From Bradyrhizobium zhengyangense (lineage in GTDB: Bacteria > Pseudomonadota > Alphaproteobacteria > Rhizobiales > Xanthobacteraceae): a stretch of DNA of 64,000 nt. The position numbers and the translations under genes are program-made. Under the pieces are notes generated by a model, which had not been told where the DNA came from, did no database searches, and worked only from the letters and a program-made list of their open reading frames with translations. The number at the start of each line of letters is the position of its first letter. The first letter of the stretch is position 1. Positions 1 to 7,726 of the stretch are shown here, piece by piece. The DNA lies in assembly GCF_022012435.1 (NCBI RefSeq), contig NZ_JAKLUA010000022.1, forward strand, positions 33,200-97,199, read 5' to 3'.

Positions 1-348
1 GATCCGGCACGGCCGTTGTTCGATCTCGTCCTGATGGGTGCGGGGCCCGATGGGCATACCGCCTCGCTGTTTCCCGGCTATCCCGGTGTCGAGGAAACTG
101 CGCGCTGGGTCGTCGGCGTGCCCAAAGCCAATGTCGCGCCCTTCGTGCCGCGGGTCTCGCTGACGCTTCCCACGCTGGCCTCGTGTCACGAGATGCTGTT
201 CGAGATTGCAGGGCACGACAAGCAGCCGATCTTGACGCGCCTGCTCAATGGCGAGAATCTGCCGGCGTTACGCGCGCGCTCGCATGGTGAGACCGTCTGG
301 CTGGTCGACCGGGCCGCGCTTCCGGAGGGGATTCGTGGCGGGCACTAA
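1..348 (+). CDS. pgl: 6-phosphogluconolactonase, C-terminal part (5' end outside window)
   Basis: The open frame runs in from base 1 and stops at TAA 346-348, so only about the last 115 residues are present. It hydrolyses 6-phosphogluconolactone to 6-phosphogluconate in the cytosolic oxidative pentose phosphate/Entner-Doudoroff route. The motif GPDGHTASLFPG (about residues 15-26 of the visible part), followed by VPKANVAPFVPRVSLTLP, is the family signature of the sugar-phosphate isomerase fold. The TTG at 16 is not a credible start because the conserved FDLVLMG strand continues upstream in frame. The stop overlaps the GTG start of gntK, indicating an operon; zwf is the usual upstream neighbour but cannot be seen here. 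Confidence 0.9.
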   Translation, partial: DPARPLFDLVLMGAGPDGHTASLFPGYPGVEETARWVVGVPKANVAPFVPRVSLTLPTLASCHEMLFEIAGHDKQPILTRLLNGENLPALRARSHGETVWLVDRAALPEGIRGGH

Positions 349-877
349 AGCACCTTGTGCGTTGATCGTGATGGGCGTGTCGGGTTCGGGCAAGAGCACG
401 ATTGCAGCTGCGCTGGGCGACCGCCTCGGCTGGCGATTCGAGGATGGCGACAGCTTCCACCCCAAGAGCAATGTCGAGAAAATGCGGGCCGGCCATCCCC
501 TCACCGATGAGGACCGCTGGCCCTGGCTCAACGCCATCGCCGACGAGATCGCGCGGGCCTGCGGCAAGGGCGAGCCAATCATCATCGCCTGTTCGGCGCT
601 CAAGCATACCTATCGCGAGGTGCTGCTGCGCGGGCGCGACGACGTCCGCTTCGTGTTCCTGAAGGGCACGCAGGAGCTCATCGCCGATCGGCTGGCGCAT
701 CGCAAGGGCCATTTCATGCCGCCCGGACTGCTCACCAGCCAGTTCAACACGCTGGAGCCGCCGGAGGCGAGCGAGCACGTCATCACGGCCTCGATCGACG
801 AATCCGTCGAAGCAATCGTCGATGGCATCGTGCGGCAGCTGAAAATCGACGGCGGGAAAAGCAGGGCCGAGCCATGA
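335..877 (+). CDS. gntK: Gluconokinase
   Basis: This 180-aa kinase phosphorylates gluconate to 6-phosphogluconate with ATP in the cytosol. The Walker A loop GVSGSGKST lies about 20 residues in, followed by the gluconokinase pattern DGDSFHPKSNVEKM, the GHPLTDEDRWPWL segment and IIIACSALKHTYRE. GTG 335 is chosen because GGAGG at 324-328 sits six bases upstream and the protein then matches the usual length of about 175 aa; a longer frame from 248 would add residues overlapping pgl. It overlaps the pgl stop and the next gene (ATGA at 874), so the three genes are translationally coupled. The gene pair supplies 6-phosphogluconate from both glucose-6-phosphate and free gluconate. Confidence 0.93.
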   Translation: MAGTKAPCALIVMGVSGSGKSTIAAALGDRLGWRFEDGDSFHPKSNVEKMRAGHPLTDEDRWPWLNAIADEIARACGKGEPIIIACSALKHTYREVLLRGRDDVRFVFLKGTQELIADRLAHRKGHFMPPGLLTSQFNTLEPPEASEHVITASIDESVEAIVDGIVRQLKIDGGKSRAEP

Positions 878-1686
878 CGAAAATCTCACTGATCGTTTCC
901 GACGTCGACGGCACGATGCTGACCAAGGACAAGACGCTGACGGAGCGCGCGCGGAGCGCGGTGCAACGGCTGCACCAGGCCGGCATCGGCTTCACCATCA
1001 CCTCCAGCCGGCCTGCGATCGGCATGCGCTTCCTGATCGAGCCGCTGGCGTTGTGGCTGCCGGTCGGCCCGTTCAACGGCTCCTCGATCGTCGATCCCGA
1101 GATGAATCCGGTCGAGCAGCATCTGATCCCGAAGGACGCGGCCGAGCGCAGCTTGCAGATCCTCCGGGAGTTCGGCGCCGACATCTGGCTTTTCACTTAC
1201 GACAAATGGCTGATCGATAACCCCAGCGGTAAATACGTCGCGCATGAGCAGCACACGATCCGCTCAGATCCCACCATCGTGACGGATTTTGCACCGCATC
1301 TCGCCAGCGCCTGCAAGATCGTCGGCGCCAGCGCCGATGCGGCGGGCCTCGAGGCTTGCGAGAAGGCGATGCAGCAGGCGCTCGGCAGCGAGGCGACCGC
1401 GGTCCGCTCCCAGACCTATTATCTCGACATCACCCCGCCCGGCTTCAACAAGGGCACGTTCGTGCAGGCCATGGCCAAGCGGCTCGGCATTTCCCTGGAT
1501 GCGGTCGCCACCATCGGCGACATGCAGAACGACCTCGCCATGTTCCGCGTCAGCGGCACCTCGATCGCCATGGGCAACGCCACTGACAGCGTCAAGGACC
1601 AGGCCACCAACGTCACCGCGAGCAACGAGCAGGACGGGTTTGCCGAGGCGATGGAGATGATCTTGAAGCGGAATGGGTTGGGCTAG
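874..1686 (+). CDS. Cof-type HAD-superfamily sugar phosphatase
   Basis: A 270-aa Cof-like (HAD type IIB) hydrolase. Motif I is VSDVDGTML (about residues 8-16; the first Asp is the nucleophile), motif II lies in FTITSSRP, the motif III lysine in PPGFNKGTFV, and motif IV is IGDMQNDLAMF (Mg2+ ligands). Such enzymes dephosphorylate sugar phosphates or related small molecules; the substrate cannot be read from sequence. The ATG overlaps the gntK stop (ATGA), so it is the third gene of the pgl-gntK operon, which suggests a role in hexose or gluconate phosphate turnover (inference). It ends just before a hairpin region and faces the minus-strand GH15 gene. Confidence 0.85.
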   Translation: MTKISLIVSDVDGTMLTKDKTLTERARSAVQRLHQAGIGFTITSSRPAIGMRFLIEPLALWLPVGPFNGSSIVDPEMNPVEQHLIPKDAAERSLQILREFGADIWLFTYDKWLIDNPSGKYVAHEQHTIRSDPTIVTDFAPHLASACKIVGASADAAGLEACEKAMQQALGSEATAVRSQTYYLDITPPGFNKGTFVQAMAKRLGISLDAVATIGDMQNDLAMFRVSGTSIAMGNATDSVKDQATNVTASNEQDGFAEAMEMILKRNGLG

Positions 1687-1718
1687 AGCTTAATTGCGTC
1701 AAGTGCGCAGCTGGTCGT

Positions 1719-1755
1719 ACCTCTCCCCAGCGGGGAGGGGTTAAGACCCTCCCCT
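1719..1755. terminator. Candidate terminator hairpins between convergent genes
   Basis: CTCCCC-AGC-GGGGAG (1723-1737) is a perfect short hairpin, followed at once by GGGT-TAAG-ACCC. They lie between the 3' ends of the HAD gene and the GH15 gene. There is no clear T-run, so termination may be weak or bidirectional. Confidence 0.4.
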
Positions 1756-1770
1756 ACCGCGCGCTCCCTG

Positions 1771-3573
1771 CTATTTCGACCGCTGCATCGCCGGCTTATC
1801 GCTGGCGTGCCTGGCCGCCGAGAGATTATGCGCGGTGTTGATCAGCGCGATATGCGTCAGCGCCTGCGGGAAATTGCCGGTCTGGCGGCGTGCGACGGGA
1901 TCATATTCTTCGGCGAGGAGCCCGACGTCGTTGGCAAGCCCTGCGATGCGATCGAACAGCGCCTGCGCCCGATCGAGGTCGCCCGCGAGCACGTGGGCAT
2001 CGGCCAGCCACAGGGTGCAGGCCAGGAACGCGCCCTCGATCGGCTGGGTCTCCTCGGAGACCTCGCGCGGGTCATGCCGCAGCACGAAGCCGTCGCGCAT
2101 CATGTGCTTCTCGACGGCCGCGATGGTGCCGCGGATGCGCGGATCGTCGGCCGGCAGGAAGCCGACACCCGGCAGCAGCAGCACGCTCGCATCGAGCAGT
2201 TTTGAGCCGTAGGACTCGACGAAAGCGTTCTCTTCCGCGTCAAAGCCTCTGTTGCAGACGTCGCGATGGATCGCCTCGCGCAAGGTGCGCCAATGCAGCA
2301 GCGGCGCCTTGAAGCCAAAAGTCTCGGCGCTCTTGATGGCGCGGTCAAAGGCGACCCAGGTCATCACCTTGGAGAAGACGTAGTGCCTCGGCTGGCCGCG
2401 CCGCTCCCAGATGCCATGGTCGGGATGGTCCCAGACCTCGGCGAGATGATTCAGCACCGCACATTCCAGCGCCCAGGTCGCCTCATCGTCGAGTTGGAGC
2501 TTAGCCATGCGCGACTGGTGGAAGGCATCGATCAGCTCGCCGTAAACGTCGAGCTGAAGCTGCGCATGCGCGGCATTGCCGACACGCACCGGCTGGGCGC
2601 CCTCATAGCCATCGAGCCAGCTTGCCTCCCATTCCAGCAGCCGGCGCTGGCCCCAGATGCCGTACATGATCTGCATGTTGGCGGGCGAGCCGGCGGCCGC
2701 GCGCAGCAGCCAATTGTGCCAGGCCAAGGCTTCGTCGGTGTAACCCGAATTCATCAGTGCCAGCAGCGTGAAGGTGGCATCGCGGAGCCAGCAGAAGCGG
2801 TAGTCCCAGTTCCTGGCGCCGCCGAGCTTTTCCGGCAGCGAGGTGGTCGGCGCCGCGACGATGCCCCCTGTCGGGCCGAATGTCAGCGCCTTCAGCGTGA
2901 TCAGCGAACGCATGATGAGATCGCGATACTCGCCGTCATGCGTGGAACGGCTTGACCACTCCTTCCAGAATTTTTCGGTCTCCCGGAGCGCGATATCAGG
3001 GTCGATCGATTCAGGCGGATCGAGATGTGAGGGACCGTAGGTCAGCACGAACGGCACGGTCTCGCCGTCCCTGACCTCGAAATCGGACACCGTGGTGAGA
3101 TCCTCGCCGCGCGTCTCGACCGGCGTGCGCAGCACCGTCATGTCCTGGCCGGCGACCGCCAGCAGTGAATGGTCGATCCGCCTCACCCAGGGAATATCGA
3201 CACCGAAGCCGAAACGGATGACAAGCTCCATCCGCATCTTCACCGTGCCCTTGACGCCGCGCACCAGCCGCACGATGTCGGACGCCTTGCCGCGCGGCGG
3301 CATGAAGTCGACCAGCGCGACGGTGCCGCTCCCGGTCTCAAAGCGCGTTTCGAGGATGAGGGTGTTGCCGAGATAGCGGCGCGAGATACTTGTGACGTCC
3401 TCGCTCGGCGCGACCAGCCACCGACCGTTCTTGTGCGTGCCGAGGATCGCGGCAAAGCAGGCGTCAGAATCGAAGGCCGGCCAGCACAGCCAATCGATCG
3501 AGCCGTTGCGCCCGACCAGCGCCGCGGTCTCGCAGTCGCCGATCAGCGCATAGTTCTCGATCTTCTGAGACAA
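1771..3573 (-). CDS. GH15-family glucoamylase/trehalase-like protein
   Basis: A 600-aa glycoside hydrolase family 15 protein of the bacterial/archaeal glucoamylase-trehalase branch, with no signal peptide. It opens with IGDCETAALVGRNGSIDWLCWPAFDS, typical of the N-terminal beta-sandwich, then the alpha6/alpha6 barrel: NWDYRFCWLRDATFTL (substrate binding), HGIWERRG (likely general acid Glu) and LLAEEYDP (likely general base Glu), then NFPQALTHIALINTA. It releases glucose from alpha-glucans or splits trehalose; sequence alone does not separate the two. It follows malQ by 30 bp on the same strand and is divergent from the trehalose/glycogen operon, so a catabolic counterpart is likely. Confidence 0.85.
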   Translation of the reverse strand: MSQKIENYALIGDCETAALVGRNGSIDWLCWPAFDSDACFAAILGTHKNGRWLVAPSEDVTSISRRYLGNTLILETRFETGSGTVALVDFMPPRGKASDIVRLVRGVKGTVKMRMELVIRFGFGVDIPWVRRIDHSLLAVAGQDMTVLRTPVETRGEDLTTVSDFEVRDGETVPFVLTYGPSHLDPPESIDPDIALRETEKFWKEWSSRSTHDGEYRDLIMRSLITLKALTFGPTGGIVAAPTTSLPEKLGGARNWDYRFCWLRDATFTLLALMNSGYTDEALAWHNWLLRAAAGSPANMQIMYGIWGQRRLLEWEASWLDGYEGAQPVRVGNAAHAQLQLDVYGELIDAFHQSRMAKLQLDDEATWALECAVLNHLAEVWDHPDHGIWERRGQPRHYVFSKVMTWVAFDRAIKSAETFGFKAPLLHWRTLREAIHRDVCNRGFDAEENAFVESYGSKLLDASVLLLPGVGFLPADDPRIRGTIAAVEKHMMRDGFVLRHDPREVSEETQPIEGAFLACTLWLADAHVLAGDLDRAQALFDRIAGLANDVGLLAEEYDPVARRQTGNFPQALTHIALINTAHNLSAARHASDKPAMQRSK

Positions 3574-3603
3574 TGTTTTGCGAGCCTAGGAAATCCCCGG
3601 ATA

Positions 3604-5565
3604 TCAACGCCCACCGATGAGCGAACGTTCCCGCGTCGCGGCCTTCAAAGCCGCGAGATCGACCTTGGCAGCGATCTGATCGAGTGCGACGGGAAGCCGC
3701 TGCCGCCAATTCGGGTGCTCGTCGATCGTGCCGGGAATGTTGGGCTGGTCGATCACGCCGAGCAGGTCTTCCATCGACACCGCGAGCAGCCGCGACGGCG
3801 TGCGCGACAGGAAGCCGAGCACCGAGTAGAGGTCGTTGGCGTTGATCCCGTTCTGGTGCAGAATCTGATCGAGCGCGCCGAGCGCATCCCAGCGCGCCTG
3901 TTCGTTCTCGCCGGGATCGAGCCCGAGCGACAGCTTCATCTTGAGATCGCCGAACGAGCGCCAGCCAGCATAGGTGCATAGATCATGCGTGTTGAGCGTG
4001 ACCAGCGCGTTCGGCCGGTAGTGGTCGACATTGCGGAAATGGCCGGCATCGTCGCGCTCGAACATCATGACCAGGTAGGACCAGATGCCGAAATCCTGCA
4101 TGGTCTCGCGGAAGCCTTCGGGCACGGTGCCGAGGTCCTCGCCGATCACGATGCATTTGTGGGTAACGCTCTCGCACACGACCGCCGCGAGCAGCGCCTC
4201 CAGCGGCATCTGCACATAGGCGCCGTTATCGGGCTTGAAGCCGCGCGGCACCAGATAAAGCCGCTTCAGCCCCAGCACGTGATCGAGCCTGATGGCGCCG
4301 GCATGCCGCATCGAGGCGGCCAGCATGTTCGCGAAGGGCACGAAGGACTGCGCCTCCAGGCCGCCTGCGTTGAAGCCGGCAAGGCCCCAATCCTGACCGA
4401 CGGTATTGAGGACATCAGGCGGCGCGCCGACCGCAAGGTGGCGGGAGATTGACGTCTGTTCGTTCCAGGCATCGAAGCCGTTGGATTGCACGCCGACGGC
4501 AACGTCGAGATAGAGCCCGACGCGCATGCCGAGCTCGGCGGAGAGCTCCTTGGCGGCGCGCAATTGGCTATCCGCCGTCCATTGCACGAATTCGACGAAC
4601 TCGACCCTGTGCTTGTCGGGTCCCTTGCGCATTTCAGCGCATTTGGCATCGTCCGGCTGCTGCCATTCCACTGGCCATTCCCACCACGGCACATTGAAAC
4701 GATGCCGAAGCACCTCGAAGCAGGCGAAGCGTGACAACAGCGGCCCGCGGTCCGCTCGAAACGCATCGAACTGGTTACGCCGGACACCGGTCGCGGTCTT
4801 CAAGAAGCTGTCAAAGGCAGCACGGAGGCCCAGCCATTTCAGCGCCGCCATGTCGGCGTAAGGGACACGATCGCCTTGGCGCAGCCGCGTGGCGGTCGTG
4901 GCGGCGTCCGGGACGAGGTCGGCCGAATATTCGGGAATGGCCTCGACGTCGATATACAGCGGATTGAGAAACAGCCGGCTGTTCGGCGAATAGGGGCTGC
5001 AATCGGCCGGATGATCGTCGAACAGCACATGCAGCGGATTGAGCCCGACGCCGTCAGCCCCCAGCCGCTTGGCGAGCCTGACAAGACCGGCGAGATCGGT
5101 GAAATCGCCGATGCCCCAATTGCGGTCGGAGCGAACGGAGTAGAGCTGCACGGCCAGCAGCCAGCCGCGGTCAAACTCGCCGCCAAAGGCGCGCTCGGGT
5201 GCCACGATCATCGGCACCTCTTCCGTCGCGCCCGTAGCATCGGTCAGCGTCAGCCGGTGGTAACCGAGCGGCAGGCCGGCGGGCCAGGCGATAACAGGCT
5301 CGCGCGTCTCGCCCTGCCCGATCACATTGCCCTTGCCGGTGATTTTCCATTGCAGCGGCGCCGTGCCGACGGCAGCAAGCTCGGTGCGCGGATTGCCCAG
5401 CGCGCGCACCACCACCGGACCGCTGACGAAGCGATAGACCCGCTTCTCCGGCAGGGCATCGAGGATGGATTTGAGCGCCTCGGGCGCGGTGACCCGCAGC
5501 TTGCCGAGGGCGTCGACAAATTCGGATTGAACGCCCTTGGTCTGGGCTTGAGCTAAAAGATCCAT
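3604..5565 (-). CDS. malQ: 4-alpha-glucanotransferase (amylomaltase)
   Basis: A 653-aa GH77 enzyme that transfers glucan segments between maltodextrins, releasing glucose, in the cytosol. The N-terminal third is a non-catalytic extension; the catalytic barrel has NWGIGDFTDL, YSPNSRLFLNPLYID, IRLDHVLGL (nucleophile Asp), CIVIGEDLGTVP (acid/base Glu) and LNTHDLCTYAGW (third carboxylate). The start at 5565 gives a protein beginning MDLLAQAQTKG and leaves about 200 bp of shared intergenic space with the divergent glgE-like gene. With the downstream GH15 gene it forms a two-gene maltodextrin-degrading unit. It can recycle the short dextrins left by GlgX debranching. Confidence 0.93.
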   Translation of the reverse strand: MDLLAQAQTKGVQSEFVDALGKLRVTAPEALKSILDALPEKRVYRFVSGPVVVRALGNPRTELAAVGTAPLQWKITGKGNVIGQGETREPVIAWPAGLPLGYHRLTLTDATGATEEVPMIVAPERAFGGEFDRGWLLAVQLYSVRSDRNWGIGDFTDLAGLVRLAKRLGADGVGLNPLHVLFDDHPADCSPYSPNSRLFLNPLYIDVEAIPEYSADLVPDAATTATRLRQGDRVPYADMAALKWLGLRAAFDSFLKTATGVRRNQFDAFRADRGPLLSRFACFEVLRHRFNVPWWEWPVEWQQPDDAKCAEMRKGPDKHRVEFVEFVQWTADSQLRAAKELSAELGMRVGLYLDVAVGVQSNGFDAWNEQTSISRHLAVGAPPDVLNTVGQDWGLAGFNAGGLEAQSFVPFANMLAASMRHAGAIRLDHVLGLKRLYLVPRGFKPDNGAYVQMPLEALLAAVVCESVTHKCIVIGEDLGTVPEGFRETMQDFGIWSYLVMMFERDDAGHFRNVDHYRPNALVTLNTHDLCTYAGWRSFGDLKMKLSLGLDPGENEQARWDALGALDQILHQNGINANDLYSVLGFLSRTPSRLLAVSMEDLLGVIDQPNIPGTIDEHPNWRQRLPVALDQIAAKVDLAALKAATRERSLIGGR

Positions 5566-5664
5566 TCGGCACGCAGCTTGCAGGCCATTGTCTGGCCGGG
5601 GGCATGGATTTTAACGAGGTCGCGGAAGAGGTTAGTCAGGGGTAACTCCCAAACCGCACCTGCC

Positions 5665-5738
5665 GTTCCCATGGGAACCAATGACACACAAGCGGCTTTC
5701 TATAGTGGTACCAAGCGTAGGTTCCCGACAAGGGAAAC
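5665..5738. promoter_or_regulatory. Paired GTTCCC/GGGAAC inverted repeats in the malQ-glgE divergent region
   Basis: GTTCCCATGGGAAC (5665-5678) is a perfect 14-bp palindrome. A second copy of the half-sites, GTTCCC-N5-GGGAAAC, lies at 5721-5738. Both sit in the 204-bp gap between divergent operons. The GGAAC in the first repeat also matches the -35 element of EcfG (general stress) promoters, with GGAAC-N16-GCTT on the plus strand and GGAAC-N17-AGTT on the minus strand, both imperfect against the CGTT -10. Either a repressor operator or stress promoters would fit. Confidence 0.35.
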
Positions 5739-5769
5739 GGGCTCCTGCTTTCTTGTCAATGGCATCACC

Positions 5770-7716
5770 GTGAACAAGACAATTCAAACTGTCGAGAGTG
5801 CCGCCGCCGGCAGCGCTTTCCTCATCGAAGATATCTATCCGTTGATCGATGGCGGCCGCTTCGCCGTGAAGCGGATCGCGGGCGATCGGGTCGAGGTGTG
5901 GGCCGACATCTATCGCGACGGCGACGCCACCATCAGCGCGGCGCTGGTCTGGCGCGGCGAGCAGGACCGTGAATGGCGCCGCGAGCCCATGATCCATCAT
6001 GGCGACGACCGCTGGTCCGGCGCGTTCACGCCGACCGAAGCAGGGCAATATGTCTATGCCATCGAAGCCTGGACCGACGAATTCGCCACCTGGCGCCACG
6101 GGGTCGAGCGCAAGCAGCTCTCCGGTGGCGACGTGACGCTTGATGCGATCGAGGGCGCTGGCCTTTTGACCAAGGCGCATGGCGCGCAACAGGACGCCGC
6201 GGCCGTGATCGTCAGGCAATGCGAGGACTATCTCCAGAACGGCGACGTCACCTCGCTGCTCGCAACCGACCTCGGCGAGGCCATGGCCGAGAGCCAGGCG
6301 CGGCCGGACCTGACCCGCTCGCCGAACTTCCCGCTTGTTATCGACCGCGAAAGGGCGCGCTTCGGCGCCTGGTATCAGATAATGCCGCGTAGCCAGAGCG
6401 CGGTTGCCGGCCAGCACGGCACGCTCCGCGACTGCATCGCGCGCGTGCCCGATATCGCGGCGATGGGCTTTGACGTCTTGTACTTCACGCCAATCCATCC
6501 GATCGGCCGCACAAGCCGAAAGGGCCGCAACAACGCGCCTGTCGCAACCGAGGGCGAGCCCGGGTCGCCCTATGCGATCGGCTCGGCTGAGGGCGGCCAC
6601 GATGCTCTGCATCCCGAGCTCGGCACCATCGAGGATTTCCGCGCGCTGGTCGCGACCTGCCTCGAATTCGGCCTCGAGATCGCGCTCGATTTCGCCGTGC
6701 AATGCTCGCCCGATCATCCCTGGCTGACGCAGCATCCGGAATGGTTCAAATGGCGACCGGACCGTTCGGTGCGGACGGCGGACGGCCCCTATTCTGATAT
6801 CGTGATCCCCGATTTCGCCTCGGTCGACCGGGCCGGGCTGTGGAACGCGTTTCGCGACGCCATGCTGTTCTGGATCGACCATGGCGTGACCATCTTCGCG
6901 ATCGACAATCACGACACCGCGCCGCTGCCGTTCTGGGAGTGGCTGATCCACGAGATTCGTCAGCGGCATCCCGAGGTGATCCTGTTCTCCAAGACGTTTG
7001 CGCGGCCGAAGCTGATGAAGGGCCTCGCCAAGCTCGGCTTTGCGCAGTCCTTCAGCTATTTCCCCTGGCGCACAGGGAAGTGGGAGCTGGAGCAATATCT
7101 CGGCGAGCTCTCGCGCTATCCGGAGCGGGATTTCTATCGGGCAAACCTGTTCGTCAACACGCCGGACCTGCTGCCGTATCATTTGCAGAGCGGCGAAGCC
7201 TGGATGTTCAAGTCGCGCGTCGCGCTGGCGGCAACGCTGTCAGGGAATTACGGCCTCTATAGCGGCTTCGAGCTGCTCGAGCACGAGGCCGTGCCCGGCC
7301 GCGAAGAATATCAGGATTCCGAGAAGTACCAGATCCGCCAGCGCGACTGGGACAAATCAGGCAATATCAAACCCTGGATCACGACACTCAACCGTATCCG
7401 CAACGACAACGCCGCGCTCCAGCAGACCAGCAATCTGCGCTTCCTCGGCATCGAGGACGGCGAGACCATCGCCTTCGTCAAGGAGGCCGCTGAACCGGTG
7501 AACGCGATCATCGCGGCCATCGCCCTCTCGCGCCATGCGCGCGAGATCTGGTTGCCGCTCGGCGACCTCACCATCGATGTCGGCGGCGAGCGCCGCCACG
7601 TCACCGCAATCGAAAATCTCATGACAGGCGAACAGTCCCGCATCGAATGGGGCGGGATCAAATTGCGTATCGATCCCGACCGCGATCCGGCCCTGCTCTT
7701 CCGCTGCCTGGCGTAA
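5770..7716 (+). CDS. GlgE-like protein (maltosyltransferase family) with substituted active site
   Basis: Homologous over its length to alpha-1,4-glucan:maltose-1-phosphate maltosyltransferase (GH13_3), with a DUF3416-type N-terminal domain (IEDIYPLIDGGRFAVKR), then MPRSQS, GFDVLYFTPIHPIGRTSRKGRNN, AIGSAEGGHDA, CSPDHPWLTQHPEWFKW, FVNTPDLLPYHLQ and EYQDSEKYQIRQRDW. The nucleophile-position Asp379 is kept in IFAIDNHDT, but the preceding GH13 Arg is Ala377, and the general acid Glu 29 residues later is Lys408 (LFSKTFARP instead of the usual LAEAFTRP). The usual PPKKYQDI loop is reduced to GPYSDI. It may be a pseudoenzyme or have a new activity. GTG 5770 is uncertain (no good ribosome site; in-frame ATG at 5671). 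It is the first gene of the operon, 10 bp before treS-mak. Confidence 0.8.
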   Translation: MNKTIQTVESAAAGSAFLIEDIYPLIDGGRFAVKRIAGDRVEVWADIYRDGDATISAALVWRGEQDREWRREPMIHHGDDRWSGAFTPTEAGQYVYAIEAWTDEFATWRHGVERKQLSGGDVTLDAIEGAGLLTKAHGAQQDAAAVIVRQCEDYLQNGDVTSLLATDLGEAMAESQARPDLTRSPNFPLVIDRERARFGAWYQIMPRSQSAVAGQHGTLRDCIARVPDIAAMGFDVLYFTPIHPIGRTSRKGRNNAPVATEGEPGSPYAIGSAEGGHDALHPELGTIEDFRALVATCLEFGLEIALDFAVQCSPDHPWLTQHPEWFKWRPDRSVRTADGPYSDIVIPDFASVDRAGLWNAFRDAMLFWIDHGVTIFAIDNHDTAPLPFWEWLIHEIRQRHPEVILFSKTFARPKLMKGLAKLGFAQSFSYFPWRTGKWELEQYLGELSRYPERDFYRANLFVNTPDLLPYHLQSGEAWMFKSRVALAATLSGNYGLYSGFELLEHEAVPGREEYQDSEKYQIRQRDWDKSGNIKPWITTLNRIRNDNAALQQTSNLRFLGIEDGETIAFVKEAAEPVNAIIAAIALSRHAREIWLPLGDLTIDVGGERRHVTAIENLMTGEQSRIEWGGIKLRIDPDRDPALLFRCLA

Positions 7717-7726
7717 GGATCACGCC

